A DNA stretch of 12,910 bases from DASRDS01 sp035569435 (GTDB lineage Bacteria; Gemmatimonadota; Gemmatimonadetes; Gemmatimonadales; Gemmatimonadaceae): contig DATMNB010000234.1 in assembly GCA_035569435.1 (NCBI GenBank), forward strand, positions 1 to 12,910. The letters are read 5' to 3'. This document shows, one piece after another, positions 6,998 through 12,910 of this stretch. The first letter of the stretch is position 1. Every line of letters starts with the position of its first letter. A model generated the notes under the pieces. It was not told the origin of the DNA and ran no database searches. It worked only from the letters and a program-made list of their open reading frames with translations. The position numbers and the translations under genes were made by a program.

Positions 6998-7353
6998 GCC
7001 TCGTCTTCCTCCTTGGTTGACCGCGTGGCGACCTTCTGTTCGACGAGCTCCTGCAGCCGGTCGAGCTGGTTATTCCAGTAACGCTCGTACGTCTTCGCCC
7101 AATCATGGACGGGCTTGAGCTTCCGCGCATTCAGCCGATACAGCCGCATCTGCCCGCGCCGGCTCACGGTGACCGCCCCCACCTTGCGCAACACGCCGAG
7201 GTGCTTGGACACCGTCGGCTGCGACATGCCGAGCCGCGAGACGACATCGCCGACCGCATGCTCTTTGCCATCGCGCAGCACGTGGAGAATCTCCCGCCGT
7301 CGAGGTTCGGCGATCGCATTGAAGACGTCCGTGGTCGTCGCGGCGCGGGCCAT
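6991..7353 (-). CDS. ArsR-family winged-helix transcriptional regulator
   Basis: A 120-residue repressor of the ArsR/SmtB superfamily. DVFNAIAEPRRREILHVLRDG opens the domain (residues 9-29), GMSQPTVSKHLGVLRKVGAV is the recognition helix-turn-helix, and VSRRGQMRLYRLNARKL is the wing and following strand. A C-terminal helix with WAKTYERYWNNQLDRLQELV is typical of the ArsR subgroup paired with SRPBCC proteins. There is only one Cys, at the extreme C-terminus, so no classic metal-sensing cysteine site is present and it is unlikely to sense arsenic. The ATG at 7353 was chosen because the domain begins just after it; a longer version from 7389 would extend into the AT-rich operator. It heads a five-gene operon and likely represses it through the site at 7371-7395. 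Confidence 0.9.
   Translation of the reverse strand: MARAATTTDVFNAIAEPRRREILHVLRDGKEHAVGDVVSRLGMSQPTVSKHLGVLRKVGAVTVSRRGQMRLYRLNARKLKPVHDWAKTYERYWNNQLDRLQELVEQKVATRSTKEEDEAC
7008..7014 (-). promoter_or_regulatory. Strong Shine-Dalgarno for the SRPBCC gene
   Basis: On the minus strand this reads AAGGAGG, ten bases before the ATG at 6997. It lies inside the 3' end of the arsR coding region. It decides the start of the SRPBCC gene in favour of 6997 over 6970 and suggests this gene is translated at a higher rate than the repressor. Confidence 0.75.
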
Positions 7354-7370
7354 GGGACAAAGATATATGC

Positions 7371-7395
7371 CGATATAGGAATATAGCAAATATCG
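7371..7395. promoter_or_regulatory. AT-rich inverted repeat, likely ArsR operator in the arsR/kinase divergent spacer
   Basis: The 95-bp spacer between the divergent arsR and kinase genes contains an unusually AT-rich island (7361-7395) in otherwise GC-rich DNA. CGATAT (7371-7376) and ATATCG (7390-7395) form a perfect 6-bp inverted repeat, 13 bases apart, with the -10-like TATATT (minus strand, 7385-7380) between them. The site ends 17 bases before the arsR ATG, where an autoregulatory repressor would act. It could also affect the kinase promoter on the other strand. The role is inferred from position. Confidence 0.45.
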
Positions 7396-7448
7396 AACTC
7401 GGCCGTACCCATCGGATCACCCTATTGGGCTATCGCGCACCGACCCGG

Positions 7449-9401
7449 ATGCCGTATGGTTTGAGGATGCCACCGTTCGCGGCACTCGACGGAGACCTGC
7501 GCGCAGCCACGGATGAGTTTCGCTTCGCCATCGACACGCTCCCTGGCCTCGTGTGGGGCGCGCTCCCCGACGGCGATGTCGACTTTCTGAATCAGCGCTG
7601 GCCCGAGTACACCGGCATGCCCCTCGAGCGGGCACGTGGGCGTGGGTGGCTGGCCGCCATCTCGCCGGAGGACCGCGTTGCGTTCACCGACACGTGGGAT
7701 CGCGTGGTGTCGTCTGGCGCGCCCGCCGAGCTGATCGCCCGTCTGCGACGCGTCGACGGCGCCGACCGCTCGTTCCTGTTCCGCGCGGTGCCGCGTTACG
7801 ACGAGCGCGGCGTGCTCGTGAAATGGTACGGCCACGCGACCGACATCGAGGACCACGTCCGTGCCGAGGCGTTGCTGGCGGGGGAAAAACGGGTCCTGGA
7901 GATGCTCGCCAAGGGAATCGCACTGCCGCGGATCCTGGACGCGCTCTGCGCGCTGGCCGAAGCCATGTCCTCCGGGCTCATGGCGTCGATCCTACTCCTC
8001 GACAGGAAGGGGGAGCGCCTCCTGCACGGCGCCGCCCCCGGTCTGCCGCCCGACTTTGCCAGGGCGCTCAACGGCAGCGCCGTGGACTGCAACATTGGTC
8101 CGTGCGGCTCCGCCGCCTACTACCTCGAGCCGGTCTTCATCGCCGACATCGCGGCCGAACCGCGATGGGCCGACTTTCGCGGGCTGGCCTCGACGTACGG
8201 CCTGCGCTCCTGCTGGTCCAGCCCGATCCTCTCTTTGGATGGCAGGATCCTGGGCACGTTCGCGATTTATTCGCGGACACCGGGCGCGCCGAGCAGCGAG
8301 CAGCGCAACGTGATCGAGCAGATCGTCAATCTGACGAGCGTCGCGGTCGAGCGCGGCCAAGCCGAGGAAGCGCTGCGGCGGAGCGAGATGTATCACGCCG
8401 AGGCCCAACGTCTGAGTCTCACCGGCAGCTTTAGTTGGCATGTGGTGACCGGGGAGATCACCTGGTCGGACGAGACCTACCGCATCTACGGCTACGACCG
8501 GGCCATCAAGCCCAGTGTCGGGCTGGCCCGCGCGCGCGTGCATCCGGATGACGTGGCGCTATTCGACGAGATGGAAGCGGCATCGCGGCAGCAAGGGCGG
8601 GACCTGCGGTTCGCCCACCGACTGCGCATGCCTGACGGCACCGTCAGATACGTGCAGGTCGTCTCGACGGCCATCCGGGACACGACGGGACGCGTGGTCG
8701 AGTACATCGGCGCGGTCCGCGACGTGACGGAGCGGAAGCGCGCCGAGCGCGCGCTGCGACGCGCCCGCCTGCGCGAGCTCGAGACACGCTACGGCGCGAT
8801 GATGGAGGAACGCACACGAATCGCCCGCGAGATCCACGACACCGTCCTCCAGGGCTTCAACGGCGTCGCCCTTCTGCTGATGGCCGCCGCCGGCAAAGTC
8901 ACGTCGCCGCCCGACGCCGTCACCGCGCTCCAGAGCGTCCTCGATCTGGCGGAGAAGGCGCTCGGCGACGCGCGTCGCGCCGTGTGGGACCTGCGCACAC
9001 CGGCGCTCGCGGATGACCTGGCCACGACCTTGCGGATCGCCGCCGAGGACGCCGTGCGCGGCACCGGTCTCTCACTCGATTTCCGGACCGGCGGCAACGC
9101 CCGGACACTTGGGTCCGCCTCCGAGGCCGCGTTGTTTCGGGTCATGCACGAGGCGCTCACCAACACCATCAAGCACGCCGGCGCGCAGCACGTGCGCGTG
9201 CGCGTGTCGTACGGGCCGCGACGCATTCGGCTGTCCGTGCGCGATGATGGGCGCGGCTTCGCCGTCGACCCAGACTTCCGCACGTACGGTGGGCACTGGG
9301 GGCTGCTCGGGATGCGGGAGCGGGCCACGCAGGTCGGCGCGACGCTCGCCGTGCGGAGTACGATCGGCCGGGGAACGGCGATCCTGCTCACGCTCCCCTA
9401 A
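7449..9401 (+). CDS. Soluble PAS-GAF-PAS sensor histidine kinase (HisKA_3, NarL/DegS class)
   Basis: With the ATG at 7449 the protein has 650 residues; a TTG at 7425 and an ATG at 7467 are alternatives and none has a good ribosome-binding site. Domains in order: PAS about 15-130 (FRFAIDTLPGLVWGALPDG, then FLNQRWPEYTGM), GAF about 140-300 (CNIGPCGSAAYYLEPVFIAD, then LRSCWSSPILSLDGRILGTF), second PAS about 320-428 (GSFSWHVVTGEITWSDETY, VHPDDVALF, ending IGAVRDVTERKRAE), HisKA_3 with RIAREIHDTVLQGF (His463, the autophosphorylation site) and HATPase_c with HEALTNTIKHAGA (N box) and RDDGRGF (G box). No membrane helix is present, so the signal is probably intracellular (small ligand, redox or light). 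The response regulator of the matching class lies convergently 17 bp downstream and is the obvious partner. Confidence 0.92.
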   Translation: MPYGLRMPPFAALDGDLRAATDEFRFAIDTLPGLVWGALPDGDVDFLNQRWPEYTGMPLERARGRGWLAAISPEDRVAFTDTWDRVVSSGAPAELIARLRRVDGADRSFLFRAVPRYDERGVLVKWYGHATDIEDHVRAEALLAGEKRVLEMLAKGIALPRILDALCALAEAMSSGLMASILLLDRKGERLLHGAAPGLPPDFARALNGSAVDCNIGPCGSAAYYLEPVFIADIAAEPRWADFRGLASTYGLRSCWSSPILSLDGRILGTFAIYSRTPGAPSSEQRNVIEQIVNLTSVAVERGQAEEALRRSEMYHAEAQRLSLTGSFSWHVVTGEITWSDETYRIYGYDRAIKPSVGLARARVHPDDVALFDEMEAASRQQGRDLRFAHRLRMPDGTVRYVQVVSTAIRDTTGRVVEYIGAVRDVTERKRAERALRRARLRELETRYGAMMEERTRIAREIHDTVLQGFNGVALLLMAAAGKVTSPPDAVTALQSVLDLAEKALGDARRAVWDLRTPALADDLATTLRIAAEDAVRGTGLSLDFRTGGNARTLGSASEAALFRVMHEALTNTIKHAGAQHVRVRVSYGPRRIRLSVRDDGRGFAVDPDFRTYGGHWGLLGMRERATQVGATLAVRSTIGRGTAILLTLP

Positions 9402-9418
9402 GCACACACTCCGCGGGC

Positions 9419-10051
9419 TCACTCGAGGTGCAGGATCCCTCGTTGCATGGCGAGAGTGACGGCCTCGGTCCGATCCGTGGCGCCCAGCTTCTCCAGAATG
9501 TTGCTCACGTGCACTTTCATCGTGCTCTCGGTGCGACCCAGGAGCCGGGCGATCTCGCGGTTGCCAAATCCTTTCGCCATGAGGTGCAGCACTTCGCGCT
9601 CCCGTGGGGTCAGCTCGACGCGCGGCGTGAATTCGGCGAGACGGGCGGCCACCGCCGGTGGGATGGCCCGTTCGCCGGCATGGACGGTGCGGATGACGCG
9701 GAGGAGCTCGCTCCGCATCATGTCCTTGAGGAGATAGCCTCGCGCCCCAACGGAGAGGGCACGATGGATGTCGTCATCGCCTTCGTACGTGGTGAGGGCG
9801 ACGATCCGGGCCTCCGGGAACTCCTTGAGAATCGCCGTCATCGCGGTCAAGCCATCCATGACCGGCATGCGGAGATCCATGAGCACGACATCGGGCCGAT
9901 GCTCCCGATACATCTCGATGGCCTCTTCGCCGTTCGCGGCTTCGGCAATCATTCGCATGTCGGACTCCAGGCTGATGACAGCTTGGAGCCCGGACCGGAT
10001 GAGCGGATGATCGTCGGCCGACAGAATCGTGATGTGCGCGGAGTTGCCCAT
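9419..10051 (-). CDS. NarL/FixJ-family response regulator (receiver + LuxR HTH)
   Basis: A 210-residue two-domain regulator. The receiver domain has the acidic pair Asp13-Asp14 in SADDHPLIRSGL, the phospho-acceptor Asp59 in VVLMDLRMPVMDG, Thr87 in IVALTTYEG and Lys109 in YLLKDM. The LuxR-type DNA-binding domain follows: LTPREREVLHLMAKGFGNRE, then LLGRTESTMKVHVSNILEKL, ending at the last residues. On phosphorylation by a HisKA_3 kinase such proteins dimerise and bind promoter DNA. The adjacent convergent kinase is of exactly the class that pairs with NarL regulators. The start ATG at 10051 has GGAG about 12 bases upstream. The gene's own promoter should lie in the 64 bases before the DHFR-like gene, where I see no clear -35/-10. 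Confidence 0.93.
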   Translation of the reverse strand: MGNSAHITILSADDHPLIRSGLQAVISLESDMRMIAEAANGEEAIEMYREHRPDVVLMDLRMPVMDGLTAMTAILKEFPEARIVALTTYEGDDDIHRALSVGARGYLLKDMMRSELLRVIRTVHAGERAIPPAVAARLAEFTPRVELTPREREVLHLMAKGFGNREIARLLGRTESTMKVHVSNILEKLGATDRTEAVTLAMQRGILHLE

Positions 10052-10115
10052 CGATCAAGACTACTCCGGGTCCGTCAGCGGGGGCCATAGATCGATTGGG
10101 GGATACCTCGCCGCG

Positions 10116-10757
10116 TCACCGCGTGAGCACCACGTGCGTCGCGTTGGGCGTGGGGACGTGCTCGGTGCATCGATACCCGAGCGTGGACGCGTCAACGCCG
10201 GCGAAGAGATGCTCCCCTGACCCGAGCAGCACCGGCGCAATGGCCAGGTGCATCTCGTCGATCAGTCCCGCGCGCAGGTACTGCTGAATCGTCGCGACCC
10301 CGCCGCCCAGCCGGATATCTCGCCCCCCCGCCGCATCCCGGGCGCGATCGAGCGCGGCGTGGATCCCCTCGGTCACAAAATGGAAGGTCGTGTCCCCCTC
10401 CATGGTGAACGAGCGCCGAGGATGGTTGGTGAGCACGAACACGGGCGTGTGATAGGGCGGGTTATCGCCCCACCATCCCTTCCAGGTCTCATCGGGCCAG
10501 GACCCGCGGATCGGTCCAAACATGTTTCGACCAAGGATCCACGCGCCAATGTTGTCAAAGCCACGCGCCGCGAACGCATCGTCCGCGCCGGTGGCCCCGC
10601 CGTCCTTGCCAAAGATCTGGTGAAACGTCCGCGTCGCGAACGCCCACTCGTGCAACGACATGCCACCCACGCCGAGCGGGTTGGCGAGGTCCTGGTTGGG
10701 ACCGGCACCGTAGCCATCGAGGGAGATGGAAAAGGCATGGACGCGAAGCTTGGTCAT
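10116..10757 (-). CDS. Dihydrofolate reductase / RibD C-terminal domain family protein
   Basis: A 213-residue protein of the DHFR-like RibD_C superfamily. Visible motifs are VHAFSISLDGYGAGPNQ at the N-terminus, AWILGRNMFGPIRGSW around residues 72-87, PVFVLTNHPRRSFTMEG, the nucleotide-binding DIRLGGGVATIQQYLRAGL and DEMHLAIAPVLLGSGEHLF. Family members use NADPH to reduce pyrimidine or other small substrates, but most single-domain bacterial copies like this one are not true folate reductases and have no known substrate. It is cytoplasmic. It is transcribed away from the secreted DUF1579-like gene, and the spacer contains two palindromes that may control it. No good Shine-Dalgarno is seen before the ATG. 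Confidence 0.88.
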   Translation of the reverse strand: MTKLRVHAFSISLDGYGAGPNQDLANPLGVGGMSLHEWAFATRTFHQIFGKDGGATGADDAFAARGFDNIGAWILGRNMFGPIRGSWPDETWKGWWGDNPPYHTPVFVLTNHPRRSFTMEGDTTFHFVTEGIHAALDRARDAAGGRDIRLGGGVATIQQYLRAGLIDEMHLAIAPVLLGSGEHLFAGVDASTLGYRCTEHVPTPNATHVVLTR

Positions 10758-10779
10758 GAGAATCGCCGGTGAAGGGGGT

Positions 10780-10814
10780 TGCTAGTTTTCTAGCATTGTG
10801 CTAGATAAGTAGCA
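10780..10814. promoter_or_regulatory. Two tandem 16-bp palindromes, probable operator pair
   Basis: TGCTAGTTTTCTAGCA (10780-10795) is a perfect 6+4+6 palindrome, and TGCTAGATAAGTAGCA (10799-10814) is a second copy with one mismatch between its arms. The centres are 19 bp apart and three bases separate them. They lie in the 83-bp spacer between divergent start codons. A TTGCTA at 10779-10784 and TAGATA at 10802-10807 with 17 bases between them make a weak + strand promoter overlapping both. The layout is that of a pair of sites for a homodimeric repressor; no regulator gene is adjacent. Confidence 0.65.
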
Positions 10815-10840
10815 TCATAACCATTGACCCGGGAGAGCGC

Positions 10841-11416
10841 ATGCAGGGATGGCGGCGTATTGGGACCTATCTGCTGCTGGGCGCGATGGCCTCACTGGCG
10901 CACCCGACCACCGGTGCAGCCCAACTGCGCGACGGACAACACGATTTCGATTTCGAGTTGGGCACGTGGCACATTCACTTGAGGCGCCTGCTCCATCCCC
11001 TCACGGGCTCCACCACCTGGGTCGACTTTGACGGGACGTCCGTCACCCGAAAAGTGTGGGATGGCCGCGCCGATTTGGAGGAGTTCGAGACGGACGCGCC
11101 GACCGGCCACATCGAAGGCCTCACCTTGCGTCTTTACAGCCCCCAGACGCACCAGTGGAGTCTCTACTGGGCCAACAGCAGGAACGGGATCCTGGTCGTG
11201 CCCCAGATCGGCCAGTTCAAAGATGGTCAGGGCGAGTTTTTCGCCCAGGACACACTCAACGGCCGAGCCATCTTGGTTCGATTTGTGTGGTCCAAAACCA
11301 CCACGACGACACCCCACTTCGAGCAGTCATTCTCGGACGACGGGGGCAAGACCTGGGAGGTTAACTGGATCACCGACCAAATACGGGTGCGGGATACGTC
11401 CGAGAAAGGGCACTGA
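10841..11416 (+). CDS. Secreted DUF1579-like protein
   Basis: A 191-residue protein with a signal peptide: basic start MQGWRRIG, hydrophobic TYLLLGAMASLA, and a likely cleavage after GAAQ near residue 28. The mature part resembles the DUF1579 type: DFDFELGTWHIHLRRLL, an aromatic/Trp-rich set of strands (VWDGRADLEEF, LRLYSPQTHQWSLYWAN), and FEQSFSDDGGKTWEVNWI near the end. These proteins are beta-rich, lipocalin-like and of unknown function, usually exported. GGGAG ends five bases before the ATG. It is divergent from the DHFR-like gene across the palindrome pair and ends 21 bp from the convergent hypothetical gene. Family assignment is by pattern and moderately sure; no function is claimed. 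Confidence 0.78.
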   Translation: MQGWRRIGTYLLLGAMASLAHPTTGAAQLRDGQHDFDFELGTWHIHLRRLLHPLTGSTTWVDFDGTSVTRKVWDGRADLEEFETDAPTGHIEGLTLRLYSPQTHQWSLYWANSRNGILVVPQIGQFKDGQGEFFAQDTLNGRAILVRFVWSKTTTTTPHFEQSFSDDGGKTWEVNWITDQIRVRDTSEKGH

Positions 11417-11437
11417 CCCCGTCGTCGTACCGTGTCC

Positions 11438-11905
11438 TCATCCGGGCGTCCAGATCGTGATCACTCCATCACAATCCGACAGTGTGCCGTTGGGTTCATG
11501 GTGCAAGGGCGTGTCGATCTCGATCATCTGACCGCGCCCGGCGCCCTTGATAATAGCGCCGATCAGATGCGTCGTGCCCGACGTTGGATCGGTCGTCCCG
11601 CTCAAACTGCTCTCAAACGAGTTGGCCGTGGGCGTGGCATGCAACACCCAATGCGCCTGCACGAGACCGACTCCAGGCTCCGAGTCCTGACCGGTTGGAA
11701 ATTGCACCTCCAGAGTGGCGTGCCCCGTCAGTGCGCCATCGACTTCCCCGGCCCAGGCATACGCGCCGGACGCGTCCCATTCGGTGGGACTCAGATGGTA
11801 GCGAATGTGCCGGGCCGTCCTGGGCAAGATCGCGATCGCACCGAGGAGCGTAACAGACAGGGCAGCGCGAAGTTTACTGACGAACGTACGGGCGACAACG
11901 GACAT
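11438..11905 (-). CDS. Hypothetical secreted protein
   Basis: I do not recognise the family. The 155-residue product has a basic N-terminus (TFVSKLRAAL), a hydrophobic stretch SVTLLGAIAILP, then a polar body, so it is probably exported or anchored by one helix. The body is rich in Thr, Gly and Ser, with GEVDGALTGHATLEVQF, HWVLHATPTANSFESSL, THLIGAIIKGAGRGQM and a C-terminal PNGTLSDCDGVITIW carrying a single Cys. The pattern suggests a beta-sandwich. It is likely a real gene because the composition is protein-like throughout and it fills its space between neighbours with no competing frame of better quality. It converges with the DUF1579-like gene. The start has only a weak GGAAG next to the ATG. 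The 80 bp before it hold two CAGTGA copies, 11 bases apart, on the minus strand but no clear promoter. Confidence 0.6.
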   Translation of the reverse strand: MSVVARTFVSKLRAALSVTLLGAIAILPRTARHIRYHLSPTEWDASGAYAWAGEVDGALTGHATLEVQFPTGQDSEPGVGLVQAHWVLHATPTANSFESSLSGTTDPTSGTTHLIGAIIKGAGRGQMIEIDTPLHHEPNGTLSDCDGVITIWTPG

Positions 11906-11985
11906 GCTTCCAGCTCACAGTGGGGTATGCCGGACAATGTCTCGCGCTGGTGTCACTGTAGAATCACTGGGCGATCACCTCGCTC

Positions 11986-12771
11986 TCACCATCGCATCTG
12001 TCGCAACGCGACATAGGCACGCCGCGCGCTATCGATCGACGGCGACGGCGGATCGTTGATCTCGACGAAGTAGCGCTCCACCAGAGCGCCCCGGGCGGCG
12101 GCCAACAGCCGCGGATCGACCTGCTCGCCACCCACATGCAGCGCGAAGAACCGCCCACGATGCGCCGCCAGATACGCGCTCGGATTGCCAAGGCGCGCAT
12201 CCAGCTCGAACCACGCGAGCGACGGATCGGTCTCGGCCAGCAGGATGTCGTACGGCACCTGTCTATCGACCGACGCCAACTCGTAGTCGTGGTTATGGTA
12301 CGCGACCCGGAGCCCGCCTCCCGCTCGCCGGGCCGTCTCCCCGGCGCGATTGAATACGGCAGCCAGCTCGTGCCAGTCCCGCACCGCGCGACGCTCGTCG
12401 GGATCGATGTGCGAACAGACGATGTACGTGCACCCAAGCGACGCCGCCACCGCGGCGTGGCGCTCGAGCCCCCGGTAGAGCAGCGACGTCGGCACGTGCA
12501 CGGCGCGAGCCACGAGTCCGGTCCGATCGAGCGCCGCCCGGAGTCGCTTGGCATCCCAGCCGCGCGGTCCATACAGCTCGTAGAGCTCGACGTCGCGATA
12601 CCCGACCGCCGCCACGGCCGCCAGCGTGCCCTCGGGATCGCGCGTGAACGTGTCGTGCACGGTCGAGAGCTGTAGCCCGATCGGCTGGAGCTGATCACCC
12701 CCGGTCTCGAACAGACGGGGACCGGCAATCAGCGTACTTGCCGCGGCCCCAAGAAAGTCCCGTCGATTCAT
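11986..12771 (-). CDS. Sugar phosphate isomerase/epimerase-like TIM-barrel protein with Tat-type leader
   Basis: A 261-residue member of the xylose isomerase-like TIM-barrel (AP endonuclease 2) superfamily. It opens with NRRDFLGAAASTLIAGP, a twin-arginine leader. The barrel follows: IGLQLSTVHDTF (31-42), VGYRDVELYELYG (56-68, Glu62), HVPTSLLYRG, CSHIDPDER, VAYHNHDYEL (157-164), LLAETDPSLAWFELDARLG (178-196) and YFVEINDPPSPSIDSARRAY (234-253). The residues where metal ligands normally sit (Glu189/Asp191, His212, Glu237) remain. However, the usual HVKD motif reads HVGG (212-215) and the following loop, normally ending in G-x-G-x-I-D, is about 20 residues short, so activity may be altered. The ATG overlaps the stop of the next upstream paralogue (ATGA). 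Role: exported sugar or keto-sugar isomerase/lyase, inferred. Confidence 0.85.
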   Translation of the reverse strand: MNRRDFLGAAASTLIAGPRLFETGGDQLQPIGLQLSTVHDTFTRDPEGTLAAVAAVGYRDVELYELYGPRGWDAKRLRAALDRTGLVARAVHVPTSLLYRGLERHAAVAASLGCTYIVCSHIDPDERRAVRDWHELAAVFNRAGETARRAGGGLRVAYHNHDYELASVDRQVPYDILLAETDPSLAWFELDARLGNPSAYLAAHRGRFFALHVGGEQVDPRLLAAARGALVERYFVEINDPPSPSIDSARRAYVALRQMRW

Positions 12772-12910
12772 ACGTCGAGCCGCTCGAGGTACTGATACGC
12801 GAACCGCACCGCGTCGATCCCCGGTGCCGGCGGATTATCCTCCTCGACATACCAATGCGAGATACCCGTGTCGATCGCCGCGCGCATCAGCGCGGCAAAG
12901 TCGATCGTCC
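12768..12910 (-). CDS. Sugar phosphate isomerase/epimerase-like protein, C-terminal end (5' part outside window)
   Basis: Only the last 46 or so codons are inside the window, so it is missing from any list of complete reading frames. The minus strand reads TIDFAALMRAAIDTGISHWY, then VEEDNPPAPGIDAVRFAYQY and LERLDV before a TGA at 12770-12768. TIDF, the Tyr-Val-Glu metal-ligand strand and the closing helix match the C-terminus of the isomerase/epimerase family and align with the end of the next gene (YFVEINDPP versus WYVEEDNPP). The stop overlaps the ATG of the downstream paralogue (ATGA), so the two are co-transcribed and probably translationally coupled. Unlike the downstream copy, the conserved TIDF segment is intact. 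Confidence 0.82.
   Translation of the reverse strand, partial: TIDFAALMRAAIDTGISHWYVEEDNPPAPGIDAVRFAYQYLERLDV

Noticed and set aside
6991..7353. Arsenic-resistance role for the ArsR-type gene
   Set aside because: No cysteine pair in the recognition helix and no arsenate reductase or arsenite pump nearby; it belongs to the SRPBCC-linked subgroup instead.
7553..8434. 293-codon + strand frame overlapping the kinase
   Set aside because: Arg/Ala-rich out-of-frame shadow of the PAS-GAF part of the kinase.
9428..10090. 220-codon + strand frame opposite the response regulator
   Set aside because: The response regulator has intact receiver and HTH motifs; the opposite frame shows no domain and has a His/Arg/Gly-rich shadow composition.
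12136..12675. 179-codon + strand frame opposite the isomerase
   Set aside because: Shadow of the isomerase gene; Arg/Pro/Val-rich and without motifs.
1..12910. CRISPR array, tRNA/rRNA, insertion sequence or phage genes
   Set aside because: No spaced direct repeats, cloverleaf-like sequence, transposase or integrase motifs were noticed in reading the window.

Overview
The window is a GC-rich, densely coded piece of bacterial chromosome, with 15 largely or fully contained protein genes plus one gene cut at each edge. No rRNA, tRNA, CRISPR array, transposase or phage gene was seen. The gene content (GMC oxidoreductase with a gluconate-dehydrogenase subunit-3 partner, Tat-targeted sugar isomerases, ArsR-SRPBCC-DUF899 cluster, secreted lipocalin-like small proteins), high GC and frequent GTG starts suggest a soil or freshwater heterotroph. 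Gemmatimonadota is my best guess, with Acidobacteriota as an alternative. This is an inference from style, not from a marker gene.

Region A (1-4126, + strand) is a tight operon: a GMC flavoprotein dehydrogenase (5' end outside the window), its Tat-signal small subunit, a cytoplasmic Gfo/Idh/MocA NAD(P)-dependent oxidoreductase, a DUF1330-type small protein and an HpcH/HpaI-type aldolase. All four junctions overlap by 1-4 bases. Together they look like an oxidative sugar, glycoside or polyol catabolic route: periplasmic oxidation, then a cytoplasmic redox step, then retro-aldol cleavage. The substrate cannot be read from sequence. A small orphan membrane protein follows (4199-4672).

Region B (4688-7353, - strand) is a second compact operon, read right to left: ArsR-type repressor, SRPBCC/AHSA1 protein, DUF899 thioredoxin-like protein, a tiny CPxC membrane protein and a DoxX-like multi-pass membrane protein with an internal duplication. 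An AT-rich inverted repeat just upstream of arsR is a likely autoregulatory operator. It lies in a 95-bp divergent spacer shared with region C.

Region C (7449-10051) is a two-component system of the NarL/DegS class: a soluble PAS-GAF-PAS histidine kinase on + and a NarL/FixJ response regulator on -, facing each other tail to tail with 17 bp between them.

Region D (10116-11905) holds a dihydrofolate-reductase/RibD-C-like protein (-) and a secreted DUF1579-like protein (+), divergently transcribed from a spacer with two tandem 16-bp palindromes, then a secreted hypothetical protein (-).

Region E (11986-12910, - strand) has two adjacent sugar phosphate isomerase/epimerase-like genes, the upstream one cut by the window edge. 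The complete one has a Tat-type leader and a shortened active-site loop. With region A, this gives the window a sugar-oxidation and isomerisation theme at both ends.
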